The translations under genes and the position numbers were made by a program. Shown here in pieces: positions 1-7,397 of a stretch of DNA of 64,000 nucleotides. Position 1 is the first letter of the stretch. Each line of letters opens with the position of its first letter. Under the pieces are notes generated by a model that was not told where the DNA came from, searched no databases, and saw only the letters and a program-made list of their open reading frames with translations. The stretch comes from an uncultured Pseudoteredinibacter sp. GTDB lineage: Bacteria > Pseudomonadota > Gammaproteobacteria > Pseudomonadales > Cellvibrionaceae. The stretch covers positions 372,001 through 436,000 of the forward strand of contig NZ_CANMYE010000001.1 in assembly GCF_947502065.1 (NCBI RefSeq), read 5' to 3'.

Positions 1-37
1 GTTGAAGTGCAGTGTAAATTTCGCATGGGCTATTCCG

Positions 38-304
38 TTAGATAGTTTTGGAGATATCGCCGATTAGGCTAACTAAAACTAAAAAAGTACCTGCGTAGCC
101 TACAAGCGCTTGGCTTAGCTCGATTTCTTTTGCTGGAAGTGGGTTACTAAGGCTAATTACAGTGCTGCGAAGCTCTTGGAATGAGTAGGGAAAGCTAATG
201 GTAATTAAAAAAATGCCCAAATAAGCTATGGCGTCTAGAAAATGGCCGGCATCAAGTTGAACCGCAGTGATTAGCAATAAAACAAGGGCACATGCTATTT
301 TCAT
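38..304 (-). CDS. Small membrane protein, possible immunity protein of the microcin-like locus
   Basis: This 88-residue protein is not recognised. It has three strongly hydrophobic stretches: residues 1-18, which could also be a signal sequence, about 24-42, and about 66-83. A short polar loop lies between the second and third. The start is supported by an AAGGA box about 8 bases upstream on the minus strand. It is the last gene on the same strand behind the three Gly-Gly peptide genes, about 200 bases beyond the zinc-ribbon gene. Immunity proteins of class II bacteriocins are typically small membrane proteins encoded next to their peptides, so immunity is a reasonable inference. Nothing in the sequence proves it. 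Confidence 0.6.
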   Translation of the reverse strand: MKIACALVLLLITAVQLDAGHFLDAIAYLGIFLITISFPYSFQELRSTVISLSNPLPAKEIELSQALVGYAGTFLVLVSLIGDISKTI

Positions 305-325
305 TTCGTTGTTTCCTTTTTAGGT

Positions 326-343
326 GCCCACATCCCTGTGGGC
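326..343. other. Short perfect hairpin in the leader of the 88-residue membrane protein gene
   Basis: GCCCACA and TGTGGGC pair perfectly around a 4-base loop, about 22 bases before the start codon of the minus-strand gene. There is no T-run on either side, so it does not look like an intrinsic terminator. It could be a leader structure in the mRNA. The rest of 305-498 shows no gene. Confidence 0.4.
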
Positions 344-498
344 TCAAATTATATTTAACCAAATCTGAGGTCTAATGTTTTTCCAAGGGTTTTTATTTTA
401 CTGAAAAATCTAATGATTCAATTGGAAAAAGGCGTACTGATATTGAACTTAGTTGGTGAGTTGCTCCAGTAGAATTTTTATTACACGAAAGCTCAGTA

Positions 499-792
499 CT
501 AAATATCATTGTCCTCTACTAGCGGCGAAAATAGAGAGATCAAGGGCGTGGCTATTATGAAGCTGAATAGCCCACAAATCCATATGTCATCGCTTCTGCC
601 AATTAGCTCGTGGAAGTCTAATAGCGACAGGGAAACGAATATAACAAAGTTCAATAACATATACTTTTTGTTATTATCTATCCATTTTGGCTTTGCTAAC
701 TCACCACAATGCGGGCATTGACAGGAAAGAGCAGTTAATATGGATGACCTTTGGGGTAAAGATATATCAAAGTTGCATTTTGGACATTTCAT
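499..792 (-). CDS. Zinc-ribbon small membrane protein, candidate immunity protein
   Basis: The 97-residue protein starts with a two-knuckle zinc ribbon: CPKC at residues 3-6 and CPHC at about 26-29. Two hydrophobic segments follow, at about 45-60 and 70-90, and the tail is acidic. It is not a family I can name. The gene lies on the same strand as the Gly-Gly peptide genes, 48 bases beyond the last of them, with a terminator-like hairpin in between. Transcription reading through that hairpin would make it part of the peptide operon. Immunity to the exported peptides is the leading guess. A general small zinc-ribbon membrane protein is the alternative. Confidence 0.6.
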   Translation of the reverse strand: MKCPKCNFDISLPQRSSILTALSCQCPHCGELAKPKWIDNNKKYMLLNFVIFVSLSLLDFHELIGRSDDIWICGLFSFIIATPLISLFSPLVEDNDI

Positions 793-808
793 GGTTTTCT
801 GCCGAGTA

Positions 809-832
809 AAAGTGGCTGTTTCCAGCCACTTT
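809..832 (-). terminator. Terminator or attenuator behind the Gly-Gly peptide genes
   Basis: A 10-bp perfect stem (AAAGTGGCTG pairing with CAGCCACTTT) with a 4-base loop lies just after the stop of the last peptide gene. On the minus strand it is followed by a short T-run (TTTTA). It sits between the peptides and the zinc-ribbon gene, so it could reduce readthrough and set a high peptide-to-immunity ratio. The T-run is short, so termination may be partial. Confidence 0.6.
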
Positions 833-840
833 AGCCTAGT

Positions 841-1008
841 CTACTTTTTCAGAGCTTTTTTAGTTGCTTTGTAAGTGTAGTACCCAGCGGTTGCACCTGC
901 AGCTCCAGCTGCTGAATAGGTAACTACTTTCCCTATAGCAATAATTACTGGTACAAATAAGAGGCCGCCAGAAGTCTGTTGCGTCTGATTTCTGCTTAGA
1001 GTTTTCAT
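841..1008 (-). CDS. Class II microcin-like precursor peptide 3 (Gly-Gly leader)
   Basis: The precursor has 55 residues. Its leader, MKTLSRNQTQQTSGG, is 15 residues and ends in Gly-Gly, the cleavage signal read by C39 peptidases. The 40-residue core is hydrophobic with an Ala/Gly-rich middle (AAGAAGATAG) and a lysine-rich end (KATKKALKK), so it is cationic and probably membrane-active. A longer in-frame start upstream was rejected: the internal ATG has a perfect AAGGAGG box 6 bases before it, and only this start gives a leader matching the two sister peptides. That box overlaps the stop codon of the preceding peptide gene, which indicates translational coupling. The exporter and its peptidase are encoded divergently at 1594-4973. 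I recognise no characterised bacteriocin core. Confidence 0.85.
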   Translation of the reverse strand: MKTLSRNQTQQTSGGLLFVPVIIAIGKVVTYSAAGAAGATAGYYTYKATKKALKK

Positions 1009-1018
1009 TTCTACCTCC

Positions 1019-1198
1019 TTAGTCTTCCAGAATCGCGGTTGTGGCACCGCCTGCAGCGCCGGCAACAGCTGCAGCTGCTATCTTTCTGGCTGCGTATCGA
1101 GCAGCAACTCTAGCAGCAACGTGCGCCACGATTACAACTCCAATTGGAATGAGTCCACCTGTAACCTGGATTACATTAGCTTTTTGTAGTGTTTTCAT
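1019..1198 (-). CDS. Class II microcin-like precursor peptide 2 (Gly-Gly leader)
   Basis: This 59-residue precursor was found by reading the minus strand. Its leader MKTLQKANVIQVTGG has the same 15-residue length and MKTL start as its neighbours. The 44-residue core begins LIPIGVVIVAH, continues with repeated Ala-Ala-Arg units (VAARVAARYAARK), then an Ala/Gly-rich stretch, and ends ILED. Arginines at roughly 3-4 residue spacing would form a cationic face on an amphipathic helix. The start has a GGAGAGA box 5 bases upstream, and this box overlaps the stop codon of peptide 1. The similarity of the Ala/Gly-rich parts of peptides 2 and 3 suggests they could act together as a two-peptide bacteriocin. 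That is an inference. Confidence 0.82.
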   Translation of the reverse strand: MKTLQKANVIQVTGGLIPIGVVIVAHVAARVAARYAARKIAAAAVAGAAGGATTAILED

Positions 1199-1209
1199 TG
1201 GTATCTCTC

Positions 1210-1356
1210 CTATAGTAGTTGAAACTTGTGTATTGGTTTCGCGTATGGCAGTGACGGATTGGTGTATGCGTCTTTATCTAGCCTTATGTTCCAGTTTCTA
1301 TTTTTGAAATACCCACCGGAGATTAAATGCAGAGTGCTATTGCTAAGTGTTTTCAT
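1210..1356 (-). CDS. Class II microcin-like precursor peptide 1 (Gly-Gly leader)
   Basis: This 48-residue precursor has the leader MKTLSNSTLHLISGG, again 15 residues ending in Gly-Gly. Its 33-residue core is unlike the other two: polar, aromatic and basic (begins YFKNRNWNIR, ends PIHKFQLL), with two prolines mid-core and no Gly/Ala-rich helix. It may be a third antimicrobial, an inducing peptide, or a partner. The ribosome site is weak (AGGT about 8 bases upstream), so it may depend on translation of the small reading frame before it. Its TAG stop overlaps the GGAGAGA box of peptide 2. Confidence 0.75.
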   Translation of the reverse strand: MKTLSNSTLHLISGGYFKNRNWNIRLDKDAYTNPSLPYAKPIHKFQLL

Positions 1357-1374
1357 GTCGATACCTATATTTTC

Positions 1375-1488
1375 TTAAAAGGCCGCTTCTTCCTTTACAT
1401 TTGTGATTCCTATCTTGCGACATATGTAATTTAATTTTTTGCTTGATATATTAAATAAGCCATAAGTTGATTTGATACTATTTGTCAT
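1375..1488 (-). CDS. Possible small leader gene of the peptide operon (37 residues)
   Basis: A 37-codon reading frame starts at ATG with an AAGG box 6 bases upstream and ends 18 bases before peptide 1. The product begins MTNSIKSTYGLF, is basic in the middle, and has one cysteine and no Gly-Gly motif. It resembles no family I know. Position and ribosome site suggest it is the first gene of the peptide operon. It could equally be an untranslated leader. Confidence 0.4.
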   Translation of the reverse strand: MTNSIKSTYGLFNISSKKLNYICRKIGITNVKEEAAF

Positions 1489-1593
1489 CGTTTGCCTTAC
1501 TTACCACTCATAGATTTACACTCTTTGTCTGATTCTCCCTATATTCACAGGTATCTATTATGCAAGTCTCTGAAAGTAGCTTGGAGTTGACCC
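1489..1593. promoter_or_regulatory. Divergent promoter region between peptide operon and exporter genes
   Basis: The 105 bases between the divergent units are AT-rich. On the minus strand, TTGCAT and TATAGG are separated by 16 bases and could be the -35 and -10 of the peptide operon. No iron-box or other operator was recognised. The exporter start on the plus strand uses GTG with a GGAG box 8 bases upstream. Confidence 0.35.
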
Positions 1594-2832
1594 GTGTTCA
1601 GACAAGAAGCCATTAATCAACAAATTCATAGGCTGGAAGGTCGTGTTTTACTGACTCACTCGAAGGGATTGCTTTTTTGGATTTCGATTTTCCTAGGTTT
1701 CTTTTTGGTCGCATTAGGTTTCTTGACTGTTGCGGAGTATTCAAAAAAGAACTTTGCCCAAGGCTATATTGTTTCATCCGAGGTTATAACTCGGCACACT
1801 GTGGATAAGCCCTCGCTTATTGAGGAAGTCTATGTTGCAGAGGGTCAGTTAGTGGAAAAAGGGCAGAAGCTCGCCAGTATTACTCACAATAGAATTACTG
1901 GTGACTCTGGGGTGTCTAAAGTTGAGGCGGCCATATTGAGTATCCAAAATGATCTTTCTCGTCTGTCAGAGGAAGAGCATCTCCATAAAGAGAGTACAAA
2001 GACAGAGCTTCGAGCTTTGCACTTGGAAATCAAGACTCTAAATCATGAGCTGGAAATTCTGAACACGCAAAAGTCTCTTGCAAAAACCAAGTTGGTGATA
2101 GCTGAACAGCAGCTTGCCCGAAGTCAATTACTTGTCGAGAAGTCCTTTATCAGGGCTCAGGATTTAGATCTGGTACGCGAGAAAGTTGTATCAGAAAAAA
2201 GTCAGATAACACATCTTGCATATCAAGCAAGCCTAAAGCGTCGGGAAATATTTAAGATCGAAAATTCCTTAAAGCGCTTAAAGCACGATCTTGACTCAAG
2301 GCTGCTGCTTTTAGAGCAAAAAAGAAGTCAGTTAAAGTTGAAGCTGCAGGATATTAGTTCTGAGAAACAGTCTTATCTTGTGGCGAAGAGTTCAGGAAGG
2401 GTATCTAGCTTGCTACTTCGTAAGGGTGAGCTGGCCAATCCAGCTGTTTCGGTGGTTGATGTTCGCCCGAAAGGTTCCAATTGGCAGGCGGTTTTATTAT
2501 TGCCTGCTAACAGCTCTGGGCTGATAGCTGAGGGACAGCCAGTGAATCTTCGTATGGATGCCTTTCCTTATCAGCAGTTTGGCACATTGAAAGGTAAGTT
2601 ATTGAAACTTGATCAAAGTTTAAGTCACCCTGGCGAAGTAAGGATGGAGCTTAGCCCGCAGACTGCGGTATATCGTGCTTGGGTAAGTATTGATTCACAG
2701 ACCATTCAATATCAAGGCAAGGAATATGGTTTGCGACAGGGGATGTTGCTAAGTGCTGATGTTATTCAACAGCGAAAATCAATACTAGCGTGGCTGATTG
2801 GAAGTCTGAGTGAAGCCATCGATAGATTGTAG
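1594..2832 (+). CDS. CvaA/HlyD-type membrane fusion protein of peptide exporter
   Basis: This is the periplasmic adaptor that would link the inner-membrane ABC exporter to a TolC-type outer-membrane channel. The 412-residue protein begins MFRQEA, the start typical of CvaA, which supports the GTG start codon. It has one transmembrane segment at about residues 27-48, a biotinyl/lipoyl-like half motif (VAEGQLVEKGQKLA), a long coiled coil at about 105-265, the second lipoyl half (SSGRVSSLLLRKGELA) and a C-terminal beta-barrel part. Length fits the CvaA family. It is 17 bases upstream of the ABC exporter gene and forms an operon with it. No tolC is in the window, so the housekeeping TolC would be recruited. 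Confidence 0.93.
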   Translation: MFRQEAINQQIHRLEGRVLLTHSKGLLFWISIFLGFFLVALGFLTVAEYSKKNFAQGYIVSSEVITRHTVDKPSLIEEVYVAEGQLVEKGQKLASITHNRITGDSGVSKVEAAILSIQNDLSRLSEEEHLHKESTKTELRALHLEIKTLNHELEILNTQKSLAKTKLVIAEQQLARSQLLVEKSFIRAQDLDLVREKVVSEKSQITHLAYQASLKRREIFKIENSLKRLKHDLDSRLLLLEQKRSQLKLKLQDISSEKQSYLVAKSSGRVSSLLLRKGELANPAVSVVDVRPKGSNWQAVLLLPANSSGLIAEGQPVNLRMDAFPYQQFGTLKGKLLKLDQSLSHPGEVRMELSPQTAVYRAWVSIDSQTIQYQGKEYGLRQGMLLSADVIQQRKSILAWLIGSLSEAIDRL

Positions 2833-2849
2833 ATAAAGGAGAATGCCTG

Positions 2850-4973
2850 ATGGGCTCTACAGCAGAACTACTGGATTTCGGATTTTCAAAAAAAGTACCT
2901 ATTATTCTTCAGTCTGAAGTCGCTGAATGTGGTTTAGCTTGCCTCGCCATGATTTTGTCCTTTTATGGTTATAAGTCGAGTGTGGCCAATCTAAGGGGCT
3001 GTATGAGCGGAGGCCTGCAAGGTTGTAATCTGCAGCAACTTATGGACGCCGCAGAGGAAAAACACCTAGGTAGCCGCGCTTTGCAGTGCGAGTTGCAAGA
3101 AATTGCTCAATTACAAACACCCTGTGTTCTTCACTGGGATATGAATCATTTTGTAGTGCTAGAAAGCGTCTCTTCTTCTAACAAAAAGGTGGTCATAGTC
3201 GACCCCGCGAAAGGGCGACTAACAATGGCTTTATCTGAGTTTTCCCAGCATTTCACGGGTATTGCCTTAGAGCTTAGTCCTAATGAAGGGTTTGAACTTA
3301 AGGATATCCGCAACCCCTTACGCTTAAAGCAGTTATGGTCGGGTATTCAGGGCCTTCCTAGCCAACTTGTGCTAATGCTATTGCTTTCTGTGGTGCTTCA
3401 ACTCTGCGCACTGGCTATGCCTTATTACATGCAAATCGTCATGGACGAGATTTTGTTGTTAGCGGATAAATCTCTGATGTTAGTGGTTTTCATCGGTTTT
3501 TGTTTGATCACTTTATTTTCTACTGTAGCCTCGATATGTCGATCCTTTCTTTTATTGCGCTTATCCAGTCTTTTAAGCTTGTTTATGGGGAGTAATCTGT
3601 TTCGCCATTTAAGTCGCTTATCAATGAGCTTCTTTGAGGCTCGCCATGTTGGCGATGTGGTTTCTCGATTCGCTTCATTAGGGTTTATTCGTGAGCGAAT
3701 TACTCAGGGTGTAGTAGAAACCATCGTTGATGGTGCAATGTCATTTCTGGTTTTGGCGTTGATGTTTATCTACTCGCCAAAACTGACATTTTGTGTTTTG
3801 GCTATCGCCTTGGCCTATTTCCTGTTTCGTTTTACTTTGTATAGTCGTTTTAAAGAAGCTAATGAAAGCTTAATTGAGTGCACCGCTAAAGAGGATAGTT
3901 GTTTTTTGGAAACCGTTCGTGGCATGCAAGCTATTCGCCTATTCGGCGCAGAAAATAAACGTTTACAGAATTGGCAAGGGCGTTACGCAGATAAGATCAA
4001 TGCTGAGATATCAATAGGCCATTTAAACATACTCTATGAATCTTTTGAAAAGTTACTATTTGGTATTGGTAATCTATTAGTTGTTTATCTTGGGGTTATG
4101 GCGGTTATAGGAAATACGATCAGCATAGGAGTACTAATCTCATTTATAGCGTATAAACGTCTCTTGCTAGAGCGCTTGATTGGTCTAACCGAGCAAATCA
4201 TTCAATTTCGCCTACTAAGGCTGCACCTTGATCGGGTTTCGGATATTGCCTTGGAGCAACAAGAAGCTTATAGGGAAGGGCACGGCGTCGCTAAAAAGGT
4301 AGCTAGCAATGTACCTCTTCTAGAGCTAAAAGGCCTTTCGTTCACGTATCCGGGGCAATATTCAGCTACGTTTAGCGACGTTAATTTAAAGATCATGCCA
4401 GGGGATTCACTCGCTATTACCGGTCCATCGGGCAGCGGAAAAACAACCTTGTTAAAAATCATGCTGGGGTTATTACAGCCTACAGAAGGTGCTGTTCTTT
4501 TTCAGGGTGTCGATATCCGAGAGTTAGGTTTACATCAATATCGTCAGCAACTAGCAGCTGTGATGCAAAACGATACTTTAATGGCGGGCACCATAGCTGA
4601 TAATGTGGCTTTCTTTGATGCCCAGATCGATATTGAACATTTGCAACGCTGCTGCTCTATGGCATGCATAGATGATGATATTCGGGCTATGGTGATGGGC
4701 TACAACTCCTTAGTTGGTGATATGGGAAGCAGTTTGTCCGGTGGGCAGTTGCAAAGAGTGCTGCTGGCTCGAGCTTTATACCGAAGGCCAAATATTCTGT
4801 TTTTAGATGAGGCCAGTAGCCACTTAGATATTAATAATGAAAAACGGATCTATGAATCGCTTTGTGGTTCTGGTCAGACTGTAATTTCGGTTGCTCATCG
4901 CAGTGAGGCCATTGCCAGTGCAAAGCAGGTATTTTGCTTAGAGGGAGGCTGTAATCATCGCTTACTTGCGTAA
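2850..4973 (+). CDS. CvaB-type peptidase-containing ABC exporter (C39-ABC)
   Basis: This exporter cleaves Gly-Gly leaders and transports the mature peptides. It has 707 residues. Residues 1-135 are a peptidase C39 domain with an intact catalytic set: Gln21, Cys27 in SEVAECGLACL, His100 in HFVVLE, Asp118 in DPAKG. The transmembrane ABC domain spans about 165-440. The nucleotide-binding domain follows, with Walker A GPSGSGKTT near 525, signature LSGGQ near 629, Walker B ILFLDEA near 649 and the H-loop VISVAHR. The sequence around the catalytic cysteine and HFVVL closely recalls CvaB of colicin V. Because the peptidase residues are intact it should process the three MKTL...GG precursors encoded divergently. 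Confidence 0.95.
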   Translation: MGSTAELLDFGFSKKVPIILQSEVAECGLACLAMILSFYGYKSSVANLRGCMSGGLQGCNLQQLMDAAEEKHLGSRALQCELQEIAQLQTPCVLHWDMNHFVVLESVSSSNKKVVIVDPAKGRLTMALSEFSQHFTGIALELSPNEGFELKDIRNPLRLKQLWSGIQGLPSQLVLMLLLSVVLQLCALAMPYYMQIVMDEILLLADKSLMLVVFIGFCLITLFSTVASICRSFLLLRLSSLLSLFMGSNLFRHLSRLSMSFFEARHVGDVVSRFASLGFIRERITQGVVETIVDGAMSFLVLALMFIYSPKLTFCVLAIALAYFLFRFTLYSRFKEANESLIECTAKEDSCFLETVRGMQAIRLFGAENKRLQNWQGRYADKINAEISIGHLNILYESFEKLLFGIGNLLVVYLGVMAVIGNTISIGVLISFIAYKRLLLERLIGLTEQIIQFRLLRLHLDRVSDIALEQQEAYREGHGVAKKVASNVPLLELKGLSFTYPGQYSATFSDVNLKIMPGDSLAITGPSGSGKTTLLKIMLGLLQPTEGAVLFQGVDIRELGLHQYRQQLAAVMQNDTLMAGTIADNVAFFDAQIDIEHLQRCCSMACIDDDIRAMVMGYNSLVGDMGSSLSGGQLQRVLLARALYRRPNILFLDEASSHLDINNEKRIYESLCGSGQTVISVAHRSEAIASAKQVFCLEGGCNHRLLA

Positions 4974-4982
4974 AGTCAACGT

Positions 4983-5597
4983 TTAGGCTTGTGAGAAATT
5001 CTGCCAACGTCGATTGAACTCCATAAAAGAATTCAGTAACGAGTCGTACTTCTTTTCAGTGTTTTCCAGCTCCGATAAGGTATAACAGCAAGCTTCTAAA
5101 GTCGAAAGTTGGCCTTTCTTAGGGGCTTTGCGTATCTCATATTGTGATTCCAAGCTGTAAGCTGGACTGACCTTTGGGAGTTTTTGCAATGCTGGGTTTA
5201 ATTGCAATATCTTATAGGCCTTTTTCCAAGTGCCATCTAAAACCCATAGCCGTGTTGTTTGGCGAGGTTTTCGATTCAAACAATGGCCATTTTCTTTTTG
5301 ATCCTGACTTTCAAGCTCAGGATAGAGCAAGAGATCATAATAGTTTTCATTGCTCAATTCGGCTTCCAGATTTGGGAAGTACTCGCCTTGCCAAGTTTCG
5401 ATATCCTTTAAGCTAAGCTGTAACAATATGGCACTACCCTTGGGGTGTTTGGCTTCTTTGGGGTGTTGGAGTAGGTGGACTTTGACATGATTGTTTATCT
5501 TTTGAGCTAAATCACAAATGCAATTGGAAGCAGGACGATGGCAGCTATGACAGCTTTGTCGTCTGTTGTCATTTACTTTGTGTTTGTCCGTGCCCAT
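4983..5597 (-). CDS. DTW-domain protein, probable tRNA-uridine aminocarboxypropyltransferase
   Basis: DTW-domain enzymes such as E. coli TapT (YfiP) transfer the aminocarboxypropyl group of S-adenosylmethionine to a tRNA uridine (acp3U). This 204-residue protein has the N-terminal cysteine pattern CHSCHRPASNCIC, the HPKE segment, and the family motif as LDGTWKKA at about residues 119-126. Those features and the length fit the family well. It is convergent with the exporter gene, ending 9 bases away, and is transcribed on its own. Confidence 0.88.
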   Translation of the reverse strand: MGTDKHKVNDNRRQSCHSCHRPASNCICDLAQKINNHVKVHLLQHPKEAKHPKGSAILLQLSLKDIETWQGEYFPNLEAELSNENYYDLLLYPELESQDQKENGHCLNRKPRQTTRLWVLDGTWKKAYKILQLNPALQKLPKVSPAYSLESQYEIRKAPKKGQLSTLEACCYTLSELENTEKKYDSLLNSFMEFNRRWQNFSQA

Positions 5598-5716
5598 GTT
5601 GCTACTGCCTTTAGTATAGCCACTAAGTTTACTCAGCTTAAGAAAGCGGTTTTATATGCTACCATAGCTTTAGCCCACTAAGTTTAAATGAAAAACGCAC
5701 AAGTATTGAATAGACT

Positions 5717-6427
5717 ATGGAAATGCTCGCCTTTATTCAGCTCATCGATGCTCTGGCTCTAGTTTGGTTATTAGGGTGCTGGTTTGCTTATACGCGTTTC
5801 GCTAAGCGTAAGGCTAAAACTACGGATTGTTTGGCTTCGGTGTTACATCGCTATCGCGTAGATTGGATGGAACATTTTCTAAGGCGTGAACAGAGAGTAG
5901 CAGATGCAGCTCTGCTGGCGAATATTGAGAGAAATGTAAGCTTCTTCGCTTCCACAACTTTATTAGTGTTGGCGGGTCTGGTTACTGCTCTTGCGGCGGC
6001 AGATAAGGTTCAATTGACCCTAGAGTTATTGCCGTTTACTTCTCCGTCAACAACGCAAGAGTTAGAGCTAAAGTTTGTAATTTTAATCAGTATATTTATC
6101 TATGCTTTTTTTACTTTTACCTGGTCATTGCGTCAATTTGGTTTTGTATCAGTTTTATTAGGCGCAGCCCCGCAGTACAGCGACGAAACCAAAGATGCCG
6201 TGAAGCGTTATGCCAAATATACGGCCAAGGTCCTCGATCAAGCCGGGCATAGTTTTAACTATGGGCTACGTTCTTACTATTTTGCCTTAGCTTGTATGGC
6301 TTGGTTTATCGATGCCAGGTTAATGGTGCTATCGGTGTCCGTAGTGATATTTGTATTATATATTCGCGAGTTTCGCTCTAGTAGTTTGAGCGCAATGCTG
6401 AGTATTGCTGAGGATGAAAAGCCCTAG
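5717..6427 (+). CDS. DUF599 family membrane protein
   Basis: This 236-residue protein has four predicted membrane segments, at about residues 5-25, 75-95, 112-135 and 190-220. The signature RREQRVADAALLANIERNVS followed by FFASTTLLVLAGL is characteristic of DUF599. The function of the family is unknown to me. It is a single gene between a divergent DTW gene and a convergent GIY-YIG gene. Confidence 0.8.
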   Translation: MEMLAFIQLIDALALVWLLGCWFAYTRFAKRKAKTTDCLASVLHRYRVDWMEHFLRREQRVADAALLANIERNVSFFASTTLLVLAGLVTALAAADKVQLTLELLPFTSPSTTQELELKFVILISIFIYAFFTFTWSLRQFGFVSVLLGAAPQYSDETKDAVKRYAKYTAKVLDQAGHSFNYGLRSYYFALACMAWFIDARLMVLSVSVVIFVLYIREFRSSSLSAMLSIAEDEKP

Positions 6428-6499
6428 AAGCTTCTCGACGCTAGGCTTGCTGCTTTTGTGAAGGGCAGCTGTGCTAGAGCTGCGAGGGTAGATTAATAG

Positions 6500-6757
6500 C
6501 TACTGTGCGATGAGTTTGAGTTTATCTCTTCGGCTAAGTTGTTTAATCGCATATTCTCTTTTTGCTGCGCTCCGTTTGTCGTGTGGATATTCTATCCATG
6601 CCAGTTGCAAAGGGCTGCGACTGCGAAAAAATTTTGCACCTTTGCCGCTATTGTGTTGTTGCCAGCGGCGCAGTAAGTGGTTGGTGATTCCGGTATATAG
6701 GCTGCCGTCATGACACTCAATGATATAAACCCACCATGGATCGTCATTCGTCATCAT
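6500..6757 (-). CDS. GIY-YIG domain protein, YhbQ/UPF0213 type
   Basis: The 85-residue protein is a single GIY-YIG fold: VYIIE at about 9-13, LYTGIT at about 20-25, the conserved arginine in LLRRWQQHN, and a glutamate in KREYAIK. This matches the small stand-alone UPF0213 group, whose members are putative nucleases with a poorly known role. Its start overlaps the end of the J-domain gene by 14 bases, so the two are translationally coupled. Confidence 0.88.
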   Translation of the reverse strand: MMTNDDPWWVYIIECHDGSLYTGITNHLLRRWQQHNSGKGAKFFRSRSPLQLAWIEYPHDKRSAAKREYAIKQLSRRDKLKLIAQ

Positions 6758-7223
6758 TGAGCTCTTTAATTAATAGATCTTTCGCTTGATTCAGCATGGC
6801 GGCCAGATAGTCGCTGCCACCTTGATCTGGATGATTCTTTTGCATCATTTTACGATGCGCCTGAATGATCTCTTCACGACTGGGTTGTTCACCTAGATTG
6901 AGTATTTGCAGCGCTTTTGGACGGTCCATGTCGCTTTGAGGTGATAGCTCTTGAGCGCTGCTATTTTTATGATCCATTTCATTGAGTTTACGCTGCATAA
7001 ACCAGAGTGCGAACTGACGTAAGAATGGCACGCTCAAGGCCATTAATCCGCCGATCCAGTGAAGCCGCCCAGTTAAGGCCATTGCTACAACAATCGCAAC
7101 CGTTAACCATAGTAGCCAGCCGGTTATTAGCCTTTTTCTGTCAGCTTTTGGGGTGCTAATAAAACGGTTACGTAGGTACCAAGCCAAGAATATAAAGGCT
7201 AAGAGAATAATCAGCTTTGCCAT
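6744..7223 (-). CDS. Membrane-anchored J-domain protein
   Basis: This 159-residue protein has an N-terminal membrane segment (about 3-17) and a second hydrophobic region (about 35-65), followed by a C-terminal J-domain from about 100. The J-domain contains the HPD tripeptide (QKNHPDQGGSDY) needed to stimulate DnaK. A short helix with LNQAKDLL follows. It resembles TIM14-like bacterial DnaJ-domain proteins rather than DjlA. It would recruit DnaK to the inner membrane. It is the first gene of a two-gene operon with the GIY-YIG gene. Confidence 0.85.
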   Translation of the reverse strand: MAKLIILLAFIFLAWYLRNRFISTPKADRKRLITGWLLWLTVAIVVAMALTGRLHWIGGLMALSVPFLRQFALWFMQRKLNEMDHKNSSAQELSPQSDMDRPKALQILNLGEQPSREEIIQAHRKMMQKNHPDQGGSDYLAAMLNQAKDLLIKELNDDE

Positions 7224-7397
7224 GGCTTTAGCTTCCTATTGTGAATGTGTGGATGGTGTGAAATTCTGCCCTATCATTCGCTTAAAAACTAGGGGGCTGA
7301 GCAGCTGATATTGCTAAAACTTTCGATTTGATGAGGGTGGCCGTTTCTGCTATTTCTTATCTGGCCGAATTTTAAGCGTACCGGCTGTGCTGTATTC

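Noticed and set aside
1041..1307. 88-codon plus-strand open frame across the peptide genes
   Set aside because: It is antisense to two Gly-Gly precursor genes with clear ribosome sites and conserved leaders; its composition is the mirror of their Ala/Gly codons.
1560..1616. 18-codon frame overlapping the start of the CvaA-like gene
   Set aside because: It has only a weak AGGT site and no recognisable motif; it is too short to support beyond chance.
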